Notes under the pieces: model-generated
Databases searched by the model: none
What the model was told of the DNA's origin: nothing
The model's input: only the letters and a program-made list of their open reading frames with translations
In this document: in pieces, positions 44,474-52,972 of the stretch
Position numbering within the stretch: the stretch's first letter is position 1
How the letters are laid out: each line of letters begins with the position of its first letter
From: Bacillus sp. FJAT-50079
Lineage (GTDB): Bacteria; Bacillota; Bacilli; Bacillales; Bacillaceae_C
DNA: 64,000 nt
Direction of reading: 5' to 3'
Assembly (NCBI RefSeq): GCF_018343515.1
Contig: NZ_JAGYPD010000001.1
Span: 124,001 to 188,000, forward strand
Position numbers and translations under genes: made by a program

Positions 44474-45496
44474 TTATATCTGTTGAAAAAATGGTGTACT
44501 AAACGGTGCATCTATCAATTCCTCAAGCTCATCATCTAACTTTAAAATTGAAACGGATAGGCCTACCATCTCTAACGAAGTTGCATACTCTCCAATGTAA
44601 CGTTTATGTATATGAATCCCTTCTGCTTCTAGAATATTATGAACCTTTCTATAAACAATATATAATTCTTCAAGAGGTGTAGCCCCCAATCCATTAATTA
44701 ATACCGAAACTTTACTTCCTTTCGATATTGGCATATCTTCAAGAATAGAATTCACTAATGTCTCTGCAATGCTATCAGCTGATTCTAATTTCCCCTTTTT
44801 AACTCCTGGTTCCCCATGAATCCCCATACCAATTTCCATTTCACCTTCATTAATGTTAAATGTCGGTCTTCCTACCTCCGGAAGTGTACATGGAGATAAT
44901 GCCACCCCCATTGTTCTAACAGAGGCATTCGCTTTCTCGGCGATTCGCTTTACCTCATCTAAACCAGCGCCCGTTTCTGACATAGCGGCGGCTAATTTAT
45001 ACATAAAGAACATACCTGCTACTCCACGCCGTTTATCTTCACCGCCTTTTGGCATGGAGGCTATATCGTCGGTTGCAACAACGCTTTCCACCCTAATATT
45101 CTCCATGTCTGCTAGTTCAGTAGCCATATCAAAGTTCATAACGTCTCCACCATAGTTTCCATAAAGTGCTAGTACCCCTGCTCCACTGTTAACCGCACGA
45201 ATTACATCAAGCATTTGTTGTGAACTCGGTGATTGGAAAATATCTCCAACAGCAACTCCATCTAACATTCCACTACCGACATATCCTAAAAACAATGGAA
45301 GATGCCCAGAACCACCACCCGTGACAATACCGACCTTATTTTGAACCGGTGAATCCACACGAACTAGTGAACGATTATCAGTTCTAATACTTTTTAATTT
45401 ATCAGGATGAGCTAACAGCAGACCTTCTAACATTTCATCAACGACTCTTTCTGGATCATTAATAATCTTCTTCATTGCATGTTTAATTTCCGGCAT
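44474..45496 (-). CDS. dhaK: DhaK-type kinase subunit (substrate-binding)
   Basis: 340 aa with the substrate loop VTGGGSGHLPLFLGYVG (about residues 58-74) and the His that binds the keto sugar covalently as a hemiaminal, GIHGEPG (His near 227). PCTLPEVGRPTF is also family-typical. Dihydroxyacetone, erythrulose, or a branched ketose such as apulose are known substrates in this family. Co-transcribed behind an RbsABC-type importer, 14 bases before dhaL. The sequence does not decide among the substrates. Confidence 0.92.
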   Translation of the reverse strand: MPEIKHAMKKIINDPERVVDEMLEGLLLAHPDKLKSIRTDNRSLVRVDSPVQNKVGIVTGGGSGHLPLFLGYVGSGMLDGVAVGDIFQSPSSQQMLDVIRAVNSGAGVLALYGNYGGDVMNFDMATELADMENIRVESVVATDDIASMPKGGEDKRRGVAGMFFMYKLAAAMSETGAGLDEVKRIAEKANASVRTMGVALSPCTLPEVGRPTFNINEGEMEIGMGIHGEPGVKKGKLESADSIAETLVNSILEDMPISKGSKVSVLINGLGATPLEELYIVYRKVHNILEAEGIHIHKRYIGEYATSLEMVGLSVSILKLDDELEELIDAPFSTPFFQQI

Positions 45497-45520
45497 TACA
45501 AATCCCCCTATAAATAATTT

Positions 45521-46531
45521 TTATTTTTTATTACCATATGAATCAATTAAAGCCGCTAACAGAATTACAAGTCCCATCATAAGACCTTGATAATGTGAAG
45601 AAATATTCATTAAATTCATACCAGTATTGATCACATTGATTAAGAGTACTCCCACCATCGTTCCGTAAACTGTTCCTCGTCCTCCCATCAAACTAGACCC
45701 GCCAATAACAACGGCAGCAATAGCCATTAACTCAAGATTTGATCCCGCTAATGGGGTCCCAGAACCTAAACGAGCAGTCATAAGTATGCCAGCGATCCCA
45801 GATAGAAAACCTGCAATGATATAAACCGATAATTCAATTCGTTTAACATTAATTCCAGAAAGCTCTGCTGACTTTTTATTATTTCCAATTGCGTAAACAT
45901 GTCTTCCAAAAATGGTATACCGCAGGATATAATGAGAAATGAGAAATATTGTAACTGGTATCAATATCATTATTGGTATCCCTATAATTTCTCCGGATCT
46001 TAAATATTTAAAAAAGGCGTTATCATAAATAGAAATGGTCTTTGCATCGGTATATACCATCGCGACGGATCTGGCAGCAGCCATCATAGCGAGTGTTACA
46101 ATAAATGGTGCCATATTAAATCGTGTGATGAAAAAGCCATTAATTAAGCCACAAACCGCACCAATAAATATGGTAGCTATTAATACAACAAATATGGGTA
46201 CCCCACCGCTAACCATACCTGCAGCAATAACACTGGTTAGTCCTAAAACAGCACCCACTCCTAGATCAATCCCCGAGGTAATGATGACAAATGTCATACC
46301 TATTGCCACGACTCCCATGATTGCACTCTGGAGTAGAATATTAGTAAAGTTATTTAGTGATAAAAATTGTCCCGATGTAACTGATAAAATACAACAAATT
46401 AAAAGAAGAGCTAATAATACTTTATTTTTAAATAATAATTCTAAGGCAATGTTTTGTTTATTTTCATTATTGATTCCTGATTGAGGATTCGTATTATCTA
46501 AGTCATGGGTTATTGATTTCCTGACTTCCAA
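45521..46531 (-). CDS. CUT2 sugar ABC permease (RbsC type)
   Basis: 336 aa, about ten helices, with GMTFVIITSGIDLGVGAVLGLTSV and IGGSSLMGGRGTVYGTMVGVLLI, the hallmark loops of ribose-type permeases. The first 30 residues are polar. Start is TTG with GGGGTG seven bases upstream, four bases after the ATPase stop. Membrane channel of the LacI-controlled importer. Confidence 0.93.
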   Translation of the reverse strand: MEVRKSITHDLDNTNPQSGINNENKQNIALELLFKNKVLLALLLICCILSVTSGQFLSLNNFTNILLQSAIMGVVAIGMTFVIITSGIDLGVGAVLGLTSVIAAGMVSGGVPIFVVLIATIFIGAVCGLINGFFITRFNMAPFIVTLAMMAAARSVAMVYTDAKTISIYDNAFFKYLRSGEIIGIPIMILIPVTIFLISHYILRYTIFGRHVYAIGNNKKSAELSGINVKRIELSVYIIAGFLSGIAGILMTARLGSGTPLAGSNLELMAIAAVVIGGSSLMGGRGTVYGTMVGVLLINVINTGMNLMNISSHYQGLMMGLVILLAALIDSYGNKK

Positions 46532-46535
46532 TTCC

Positions 46536-48041
46536 TTACACCCCTTTCGTTGCCAATTTCATTATTTTCTCAGCAGTAACTTCCTCTTTCTTATATTCAC
46601 CAGTTATTTTCCCTCTTGCCATTACTACAACACGATCACTAATCCCTAGAACCTCGGGTAACTCTGAAGAAATCATGATAATTGATGTACCCATTCGTGT
46701 AATTTCATTCATAATTTTATATATTTCTTGCTTAGCTCTTATGTCAATTCCTCTCGTAGGTTCATCAAGAATTAAAATTTCGGGCTTAGTCTCCAACCAT
46801 TTGGCAATGATAGCTTTTTGTTGATTGCCACCACTCAAGTTTGATAGCTTAGCCTTCGAAGAAGGGGTTTTTATCTCTAGTTTAGAAATGTAGCGATCAG
46901 CAATCATCTTTTCTTTTACAAATTTAATATTCTTAAAAGATCCTAGAATATTTTTTAAAACTACTATACTTATATTTTCAGCAACAGAAAAATCCCCTAT
47001 CATTCCTTGTTGTCTGCGATCTTCTGGAACAAATCCTATTTTTAATCGAATCGAATCCCTAGTAGATTTTATAGAAACTTTCTTTCCATTAATATAAGTT
47101 TCGCCCCAGTCCTTTTTTCTAAAGCCAAATAACCCCTCCATTAATTCTGTTCTTCCGGCACCCATAAGACCAGAGAAGCCAAGTATTTCTCCTTTATACA
47201 GTTTAAAGGAGGCGTTATCGATCACTCCCTTTATCGTTAATTTTTTAACTTCTAATGCTACTTCCTTTTGTTTATTTATGTAGTTTCTTTCCGGATAAAT
47301 ACTAGTCATTGCTCTTCCAACTAGCATCTTTACAATTTCATCCGTTGTTAATTCACTTGTCAGTCCTTCTCCAGCATTTTTTCCGTCGCGTAAAACAAGT
47401 ACACGATCACAAATTTCATAAATTTCTTCCATACGATGGGAAATATAAACTATGGCAATTCCCTTTTTCTTTAAGGCTCTAATAATATCAAATAATTTTT
47501 TCGCTTCTTGTTCAGTAATCGCTGACGTAGGTTCGTCCATTACGAGGATCTTCGAATTAAAAGATAATGCTTTTGCTATTTCTACTAATTGTTGGCTCGC
47601 TACTGTCATTTCTCCTACAATTGCGTTAGGATCAATATGAAATCCTAATTCATCGAGTAATTCCTTTGTATCTCTATATAGCTTTTTTCTATTTAAGTTG
47701 ATCCCATTTCTAGGCAAAGAATGAATATAAATATTTTCAGCGACAGATAAGAAAGGTAATAGATTCAATTCTTGATGAATAATGCTGATACCAAATTTTT
47801 GCGCTTCCTTCGTATTAATTAACAGAACTTTATTTCCTTCTAGATAAATTTCTCCTTGGTCAGGGGTGTACACCCCGCTGAGAATTTTCATTAATGTAGA
47901 CTTTCCTGCCCCATTCTCACCTAATAACCCAAGTACCTCGCCAGTATTTATAGTAAAATTTACCGATTCTAACGCCTGTACTCCGGGGAAGCCTTTAGAA
48001 ATATTTTTCATAGACAGTAAAGTTTTTTTCAAACATTCCAT
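46536..48041 (-). CDS. CUT2 sugar ABC ATPase with two domains (RbsA type)
   Basis: 501 aa. First domain: Walker A GENGAGKSTLMK (about residues 40-51), MTVASQQLVEIAKAL in place of a strict signature, LVMDEPTSAI. Second domain: degenerate Walker A GLMGAGRTELMEG, signature LSGGNQQK, LILDEPTRGID. This asymmetry is normal for RbsA. The SD AAGGGGG abuts the annotated ATG, so TTG at 48032 (nine-base spacing) could be the true start. A hairpin in front probably lowers its expression relative to the binding protein. Confidence 0.93.
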   Translation of the reverse strand: MECLKKTLLSMKNISKGFPGVQALESVNFTINTGEVLGLLGENGAGKSTLMKILSGVYTPDQGEIYLEGNKVLLINTKEAQKFGISIIHQELNLLPFLSVAENIYIHSLPRNGINLNRKKLYRDTKELLDELGFHIDPNAIVGEMTVASQQLVEIAKALSFNSKILVMDEPTSAITEQEAKKLFDIIRALKKKGIAIVYISHRMEEIYEICDRVLVLRDGKNAGEGLTSELTTDEIVKMLVGRAMTSIYPERNYINKQKEVALEVKKLTIKGVIDNASFKLYKGEILGFSGLMGAGRTELMEGLFGFRKKDWGETYINGKKVSIKSTRDSIRLKIGFVPEDRRQQGMIGDFSVAENISIVVLKNILGSFKNIKFVKEKMIADRYISKLEIKTPSSKAKLSNLSGGNQQKAIIAKWLETKPEILILDEPTRGIDIRAKQEIYKIMNEITRMGTSIIMISSELPEVLGISDRVVVMARGKITGEYKKEEVTAEKIMKLATKGV

Positions 48042-48056
48042 CCCCCTTATTTATAT

Positions 48057-48077
48057 AAAAAGGGGAGTAAATCCCCT
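48057..48077 (-). terminator. Weak internal terminator between binding protein and ATPase genes
   Basis: Minus-strand AGGGGATTTACTCCCCTTTTT forms a six-base-pair stem with a T-tract, 13 bases after the binding-protein stop. It would make extra binding-protein mRNA over the downstream ATPase, permease and kinase genes. Confidence 0.6.
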
Positions 48078-48090
48078 CTCTTTCATTCAA

Positions 48091-49101
48091 TTATTTTAAC
48101 TCCTTAGCCCATAAATCTTCTGTTTCAACGTTGTCCTTTGTAACTAAGAAATTTCGTGTAAATGTATGTTCTTCCACACTATTTCCCGCCAAATATTCTT
48201 TTACATACTCTACTGCCATCTCGCCCATCTTAATTGGTACTTGTGAAATTGTTGCATCAATGGACCCATTCTCAATACCTTGAATCGCTTGGCGGTTTCC
48301 ATCAATACCGATAACAAAAATATGCTTATCATCATCAAGCGGTTTAAATCTACCTGCTTGTTCTATTGCATTAGCTGCACCGACTGCATTGTCATCGTTG
48401 TGTCCAAAAACCGCATCAATATCACTATTTGCCTGTAAAATATTTGTCATTACATTAAGCGCTTTTTCTTGATTAAAATCAGCTGGCTGTCTTGCTATTA
48501 TTTTTATATTCGGATACTTTTCTTCCATTTGTTTATTAAAGCCTTCTCCCCGGTCTCTTGCGGCTGTAGAACCTTGTAAACCTTGAAGTTCAACAACATT
48601 CCCTGTATAATCACCGTAGCGTTCTTTTAACTGCTCCGCTATATAGTCAGCTGCTTTCATTCCCATCTCCACATTATCTGTTTCTAAAAATGCTAGCAGT
48701 TCTCCGGCAGTTGCACCGCGGTCGATCGCAACTACTGGTATATCAGCAGCATTAGCTACCTCAATTGCTGGAACAATTGCTTCAGCATCTTGTGGATTCA
48801 CTAATATAGCATCGACTCCCTGTTGTACAAGATCTTCAATATCCGAAATTTGTTTAGCACTATCATTGTTAGCGTTTACACTAATCAGTTCAAAACCTTG
48901 CTGCTCAGCACCTTGTTCCACTCCTTGCTTTAACGCTACAAAAAAATCTATATCTTGTGTTGAATTAGATAAACCAATTTTCACCTTATCTTTATCATTT
49001 CCATTATCTGTTTTGGTTTCCCCAGTTGCTCCCTCTTCAGAATTACATGCCACTAAAAATAGAACAGCCAAAACTACCATTAATATTAAGCTTTTCCTCA
49101 T
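48091..49101 (-). CDS. Sugar-binding lipoprotein (RbsB type)
   Basis: 336 aa. Lipoprotein signal with lipobox LVAC (about residues 16-19), then KVKIGLSNSTQDIDFFVALKQGVEQGAEQQG and DAILVNPQDAEAIVPAIEVANAADIPVVAIDRG, characteristic of CUT2 periplasmic-binding type I proteins. GAGGGG precedes ATG. First structural gene of the importer, downstream of the LacI regulator. Confidence 0.92.
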   Translation of the reverse strand: MRKSLILMVVLAVLFLVACNSEEGATGETKTDNGNDKDKVKIGLSNSTQDIDFFVALKQGVEQGAEQQGFELISVNANNDSAKQISDIEDLVQQGVDAILVNPQDAEAIVPAIEVANAADIPVVAIDRGATAGELLAFLETDNVEMGMKAADYIAEQLKERYGDYTGNVVELQGLQGSTAARDRGEGFNKQMEEKYPNIKIIARQPADFNQEKALNVMTNILQANSDIDAVFGHNDDNAVGAANAIEQAGRFKPLDDDKHIFVIGIDGNRQAIQGIENGSIDATISQVPIKMGEMAVEYVKEYLAGNSVEEHTFTRNFLVTKDNVETEDLWAKELK

Positions 49102-49141
49102 TTTAATCCCCTCATTTTCAATTTTATTAGAAAGTTACCTT

Positions 49142-49153
49142 TTAATCTTTCAT
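49142..49153 (-). other. Three-codon mini-ORF behind a perfect ribosome-binding site
   Basis: Between lacI and the binding-protein gene, AAAGGAGGTGA is followed after two bases by ATG AAA GAT TAA. The site is a near-perfect complement to the 16S rRNA 3' end yet directs no real gene. It may be a standby site, a leader peptide or the scar of a deletion. Confidence 0.45.
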
Positions 49154-49180
49154 CCTTCACCTCCTTTAAAAAGAAACACT

Positions 49181-50152
49181 TTACTCATTAATTTTTAATG
49201 TTATGTAAAAGTATTTACTTGTTATTTTTGTTTGATCGATAATTTTGTCAAATAACACATCTAACGCTACACTTACTAATTCATCTGGTTGCTCTATTGC
49301 TGTCCGTAGTTTAGGTGATAATAAACCATAGGGATCTACTTCCCCAAAGCCAGATACCTCCATATTCTTGTCCCATTTACTTAAAATTTTAACAGCTTCC
49401 GCTAATAAAACAGGATTCGAAGCAATGATACATTCTGCCATTTCTGCTCTATGTAATTGCTCCTTAATATAACTAGCTAAGTCATTACATCCGTTTCTAA
49501 TATCTATTTCTACGAATATTTGATTGGCTTTATTAAGTCCAAAATGTTCAATTGTCTTTTTAAACCCTTTAATACGTGATAATTCAATCGAATCACTTTG
49601 AGGACCGTGTAAAAATATAAAGTTTTGGTTTCCCTTAAAAACCAGCGGTTCAATAAGCTTTCTACAAATATCTACATTTTCATGCATAACCGTTGTAATT
49701 TGATATTGCTTCAGACTCCTTTCCAATAAAACAATAGGGATCGAAGATGGTATTTCTACATCAGTAAGCTCCTCACTAGAAGGATATAGTAAAATACCAT
49801 CCACCCGTTTCTCAATAAGCCATTGGAGTAGCTTTATCTCTCTACTAATCTCATTATTAGTGGAACAGTAAATGATTTTATAACCCATTCTTGCTGTAAT
49901 ACTTTCAATTGATTTTAAAATTCTCAAAAGGTAAATATCTTCTAGATTAGGCAATACCACCCCAATAAGATTAGTTTTTGCGTTCTTTAGACTTCTAGCT
50001 ATCCCATTCGGCTTATAATTCAATAAAGAAATGGCTAGTAATACTCTTTCTTTAATTTCCGGACTAACGTATCCCGACCTATTCACAACTTTTGATACAG
50101 TTCCTAATGAAACTCCAGCCGCTTTTGCAACATCTTTCATTGTTGAATTAAT
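49181..50152 (-). CDS. LacI-family regulator of the RbsABC-DhaKL operon, probably starting at ATT
   Basis: N-terminal helix-turn-helix MKDVAKAAGVSLGTVSKVVNRSGYVSPEIKERV, hinge helix with GIARSLKNAKT, then a type I periplasmic-binding effector domain (NLIGVVLPNLEDIYLLRILK). About 323 aa. ATG at 50140 has no ribosome site within 18 bases; GAGGTGA at 50165-50159 points to ATT at 50152 (six-base spacing), giving MNSTMKDVAKAAG, the family's usual N-terminus. Operator palindromes lie immediately upstream, so it probably represses itself and the operon until its sugar binds. Residues match CcpA-like DNA-binding (xTVSKVVN), consistent with the TGAAACGTTTCA sites. Confidence 0.88.
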   Translation of the reverse strand: MNSTMKDVAKAAGVSLGTVSKVVNRSGYVSPEIKERVLLAISLLNYKPNGIARSLKNAKTNLIGVVLPNLEDIYLLRILKSIESITARMGYKIIYCSTNNEISREIKLLQWLIEKRVDGILLYPSSEELTDVEIPSSIPIVLLERSLKQYQITTVMHENVDICRKLIEPLVFKGNQNFIFLHGPQSDSIELSRIKGFKKTIEHFGLNKANQIFVEIDIRNGCNDLASYIKEQLHRAEMAECIIASNPVLLAEAVKILSKWDKNMEVSGFGEVDPYGLLSPKLRTAIEQPDELVSVALDVLFDKIIDQTKITSKYFYITLKINE

Positions 50153-50165
50153 AACAAATCACCTC

Positions 50166-50185
50166 ATAATGAAACGTTTCATTAT
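50166..50185. promoter_or_regulatory. LacI operator 1
   Basis: A perfect 20-base palindrome, ATAATGAAACGTTTCATTAT, ends directly before the SD of lacI. Core TGAAACGTTTCA is a classic LacI-family operator. Confidence 0.8.
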
Positions 50186-50205
50186 TTCAAAACCTTCCCC
50201 CTTAC

Positions 50206-50229
50206 ACAACATATCTCGAGATATGTTGT
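50206..50229. promoter_or_regulatory. Unassigned 24-base perfect palindrome
   Basis: ACAACATATCTC followed immediately by its complement GAGATATGTTGT, centred on CTCGAG. It lies between the two LacI operators (centres 42 and 50 bases away) and has a different sequence from them, so it is likely the site of another dimeric regulator or a structured element. Confidence 0.6.
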
Positions 50230-50261
50230 TAATTATTAAAAATAATCAGTTTTTAATAGAG

Positions 50262-50273
50262 TGAAACGTTTCA
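50262..50273. promoter_or_regulatory. LacI operator 2
   Basis: TGAAACGTTTCA, identical in core to operator 1; the centres are 92 bases apart. Two sites at such a distance allow DNA looping by a tetramer. TATTAAAAA/TTTTTAATA (50234-50258) just beside it may include the -10 region. Confidence 0.7.
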
Positions 50274-50441
50274 TTCGTAATTAATTAAAATATACTACAC
50301 TAACTTTCGTTTTTCAATAGGGAAAATTGCAAAAATTCATAATTTAAGGAAACCAATCCATATTCTACTTTTTCTACAAAATTTATCTCAGGGAAAAATA
50401 GCAGCACTCTCCTCATTCCAATCTTGTTTTTTATTTATCAC

Positions 50442-50473
50442 AAAAAAATAAAGGAGTGACATACACTCCTTTA
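50442..50473 (-). terminator. Terminator of the mannitol-type operon
   Basis: TAAAGGAGTG/CACTCCTTTA (50449-50473, five-base loop) is followed on the minus strand by TTTTTTTG. The stem includes the stop codon of the iron alcohol dehydrogenase gene. Confidence 0.85.
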
Positions 50474-51634
50474 CAAACACAACTCCAATATCCGGAATAC
50501 ATCATCCTGATTAAGCTTCTTAAAGTTTCCTATCGGTCCGTACTTCACACATTTTTCTGCCATTTCTTCAAATTTTTCATTTGAAATGTTTAGTTCGCTT
50601 AGCTTGGTCGGTAAAGCAATTTCTTTTAGAAAATTTTCATATCGGCTAATTCCTTCTAATATGATCGATTCTTCGTCTCCGAATGAGTGTTCAACATCCC
50701 ATACTCTAGTGGAAAATTGAACAAACCGCTCAGGATTTTCTTTGTATACATATCTCATCCAGCCTGGAAAGATGGCAGCCAAGCCTGCTCCATGTGCTAC
50801 ATCATATATGCCGCTTACTTCGTGCTCAATCATATGTGTTCCCCAATCGCCTACTCGGCCCGTATCTAACAGCCCATTATGAGCAAGTGTTCCGGCCCAC
50901 ATAATTTCTGCTCTTGCATCATAATTCTCTGGTTCTTCTAGTACGATACGCGCTTGATCAATAACTGTCTTTAAGGTCGCTTCACACAAACGATCAGTTA
51001 AATCGGTATGTTCCACATTCGTAAAGTAGCGTTCCATTACATGTGACATAATATCTGCCACCCCACACATTGTTTGGAATTTAGGCAACGTATACGTAAG
51101 TTCTGGATTTAAAATAGCAAAAGCTGGTTTAATGACGTCAGTATCCAAAGGACGCTTATACCAACCATCTTCATTCGTTATGACTGAGCTTCCACTCGCC
51201 TCACTGCCTGCCGCCGCAATAGTTAATACAACACCTATCGGCAATGTTTCTTTAGGCAGGGCCTTTTTTGTATAAAAATCCCATACGTCACCTTTATATC
51301 GCATTCCTACACCAATGGCCTTTGCGGAATCAATTACGCTACCACCGCCAACAGCAAGAATAAAATCAATATCGTGCGTTTTACATATTTCTATTCCCTG
51401 CCGGACAAGTGTTAGTCTAGGATTAGGCTTTACATCCGATAACTCCTGATATTTAATACCTTCTTTTTTCAGCGATGAAATAATCGCATCATAAACTCCA
51501 TTATTTTTAATACTCCCTCCTCCATAATGAAGCAAAATATTATTACTATACTTTTTTACTTCCTCTCCAATATTTACATGCGTATTCTTTCCAAAAATAA
51601 TATTTGTTGGTTGACTGTACGTAAAATTCTCCAA
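50471..51634 (-). CDS. Iron-containing alcohol dehydrogenase (BDH/YqhD type)
   Basis: 387 aa group III alcohol dehydrogenase. Nucleotide loop LLHYGGGSIK and AVGGGSVIDSAKAI, TIAAAGSEASGSSVI, and metal ligands ADIMSHVMERYF (Asp, His), THMIEHEVSG (His) and YDVAHGAGLAAIF (His) are complete. YLL(H)YGGGS is typical of NADPH-dependent butanol/aldehyde reductases rather than of Bacillus methanol dehydrogenases. Start is TTG with GGGGG seven bases upstream. Last gene of the mannitol-type operon; it might reduce or oxidise a small aldehyde or sugar alcohol in the pathway. Confidence 0.88.
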   Translation of the reverse strand: MENFTYSQPTNIIFGKNTHVNIGEEVKKYSNNILLHYGGGSIKNNGVYDAIISSLKKEGIKYQELSDVKPNPRLTLVRQGIEICKTHDIDFILAVGGGSVIDSAKAIGVGMRYKGDVWDFYTKKALPKETLPIGVVLTIAAAGSEASGSSVITNEDGWYKRPLDTDVIKPAFAILNPELTYTLPKFQTMCGVADIMSHVMERYFTNVEHTDLTDRLCEATLKTVIDQARIVLEEPENYDARAEIMWAGTLAHNGLLDTGRVGDWGTHMIEHEVSGIYDVAHGAGLAAIFPGWMRYVYKENPERFVQFSTRVWDVEHSFGDEESIILEGISRYENFLKEIALPTKLSELNISNEKFEEMAEKCVKYGPIGNFKKLNQDDVFRILELCL

Positions 51635-51669
51635 ATCGTTTCCCCCTTTTTCCCCAATGGTATAATGTA

Positions 51670-52338
51670 TTACTTATTATAAAAATTCACTACTCTTTTA
51701 ATCACTTCATCTAATGTCATATCATTTTTTGACTTCATTTTAAAGAGTACTCTCTCATCAAAGGTTAAAATTTTGGTAGCTTCGTTTGGTACGATTACAC
51801 ATGGAATTCCCGCTTTAATCGCTGCTAAAGAGCCGTTTGGAGAATCCTCGAAAACAACTGCCTCGTTTGGATGAATGTTAAAATAATCGAGGACCGTCTG
51901 ATAAAGCTCCGGATCTGGTTTAATTTTACTTACATCGTCTGCCGTGCAAATAAAGTCAAAATAATCTCTTATTCCCAATCGTTTCATATGAGTTTCAATC
52001 CAGTCTTTAGAAGAGCTAGATGCGACTGCTGTGCGCAGGCCTATTTCTCTCGCCCGTTTTAAATAATCGATCACTCCTTCTCGCGGCACTGTCCCCTCCA
52101 ATAACAGTTGATATCTTTTATTAAATTGACTTTCAAGATTCTTTTTATTTTCAGTTGGATAGTGAGTTAACAATGTTTCATAAGGGTCAAATACCATCGC
52201 GCCGCCAATATTCTTTCCCCATTCCTTTATTGGAAAAATTAATTGATGCTCATTATAGAATTCTTCGTATGCTTTAATAATAGCAGTTTCCGTATCTAAA
52301 ATTAATCCATCGAAGTCAAAAATGACAGATTTTATCAT
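51670..52338 (-). CDS. HAD-superfamily phosphatase/phosphomutase
   Basis: 222 aa, subfamily IA: motif I FDFDGLILDTE (nucleophile Asp-8, acid/base Asp-10), alpha-helical cap, motif II AVASSSSK, motif III/IV KPDPELY and VVFEDSPNGSLAA. Close to beta-phosphoglucomutase/sugar-phosphatase relatives (YhcW-like). GGGAG precedes ATG. In this operon it may dephosphorylate an accumulating sugar phosphate. Confidence 0.87.
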   Translation of the reverse strand: MIKSVIFDFDGLILDTETAIIKAYEEFYNEHQLIFPIKEWGKNIGGAMVFDPYETLLTHYPTENKKNLESQFNKRYQLLLEGTVPREGVIDYLKRAREIGLRTAVASSSSKDWIETHMKRLGIRDYFDFICTADDVSKIKPDPELYQTVLDYFNIHPNEAVVFEDSPNGSLAAIKAGIPCVIVPNEATKILTFDERVLFKMKSKNDMTLDEVIKRVVNFYNK

Positions 52339-52369
52339 AGAAAAACTCCCTTCTTAACTTCATGCTCCA

Positions 52370-52397
52370 AAAAGGAGGCGGCGATCCACCTCCTTTT
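52370..52397 (-). terminator. Internal hairpin between hxlB and the HAD gene
   Basis: AAAAGGAGG/CCTCCTTTT encloses a ten-base loop and is followed by TTTTTG-like sequence on the minus strand. It may partly terminate, lowering expression of the HAD and dehydrogenase genes. Confidence 0.5.
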
Positions 52398-52405
52398 AAA
52401 GACAC

Positions 52406-52972
52406 CTATTCTAAATTTGCATGTCTTGCAAACATTTGCTCATTTGTTTGTCCAGTTCTGATCTGAAGCTCTAGAATAATACTGTCATATACGAGCCAGG
52501 TTAGTTGTTCAAAAGAAGAGCCTAGTGGTTGAACAGAAGCGATTTTATCCGTTTTATTGTCCGATTTTGCTGTAACACCCGGAAGTTTAATGATCGTCGA
52601 AGCTAAACGTCCAATCGTATGCTCTGGAAAAATAGTGACTGTTGCTAGGTCAACTCCCTTTGTAAAAGCTGTTTCAGCCATCGTTACTAAGCTCTTTGTT
52701 TCACCTGAACCGGATCCAATTATTAACAAATCTCCCTTTTGGATTGACGGGGTCGTTGGCTCTCCAACAAAGAAAACGATAAAACCTAGATGCATTAATC
52801 GATTTGAAAATGCTCGAGCAACAAAACCAGAACGGCCAGCACCTGCTACGAATATTCTCTTTGCTTTAATAATTGCTTCTACTAAAGCATCGAGCTGATC
52901 CTGATTTACTTCTTTTGCATCTTCTTCAAGCTCTTGAATAATCGTTAATAAGTGATTTCTTTGGCTCACCAT
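52406..52972 (-). CDS. hxlB: 6-phospho-3-hexuloisomerase
   Basis: 188-aa SIS-domain isomerase: FVAGAGRSGFVARAFSNRLMHLGF (sugar-phosphate loop), GDLLIIGSGSGETKSL and the C-terminal SSFEQLTWLVYDSIILEL helix that carries the catalytic Glu/His in PHI enzymes. Converts 3-hexulose 6-phosphate to fructose 6-phosphate. GGGAGG lies five bases before ATG; the gene overlaps the synthase gene by 47 bases. Confidence 0.9.
   Translation of the reverse strand: MVSQRNHLLTIIQELEEDAKEVNQDQLDALVEAIIKAKRIFVAGAGRSGFVARAFSNRLMHLGFIVFFVGEPTTPSIQKGDLLIIGSGSGETKSLVTMAETAFTKGVDLATVTIFPEHTIGRLASTIIKLPGVTAKSDNKTDKIASVQPLGSSFEQLTWLVYDSIILELQIRTGQTNEQMFARHANLE

Noticed and set aside
50471-51634. Methanol dehydrogenase of the Bacillus methanolicus type
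   Set aside because: Tempting beside hxlAB, but the sequence resembles NADPH-dependent butanol/aldehyde reductases (YqhD type) instead.
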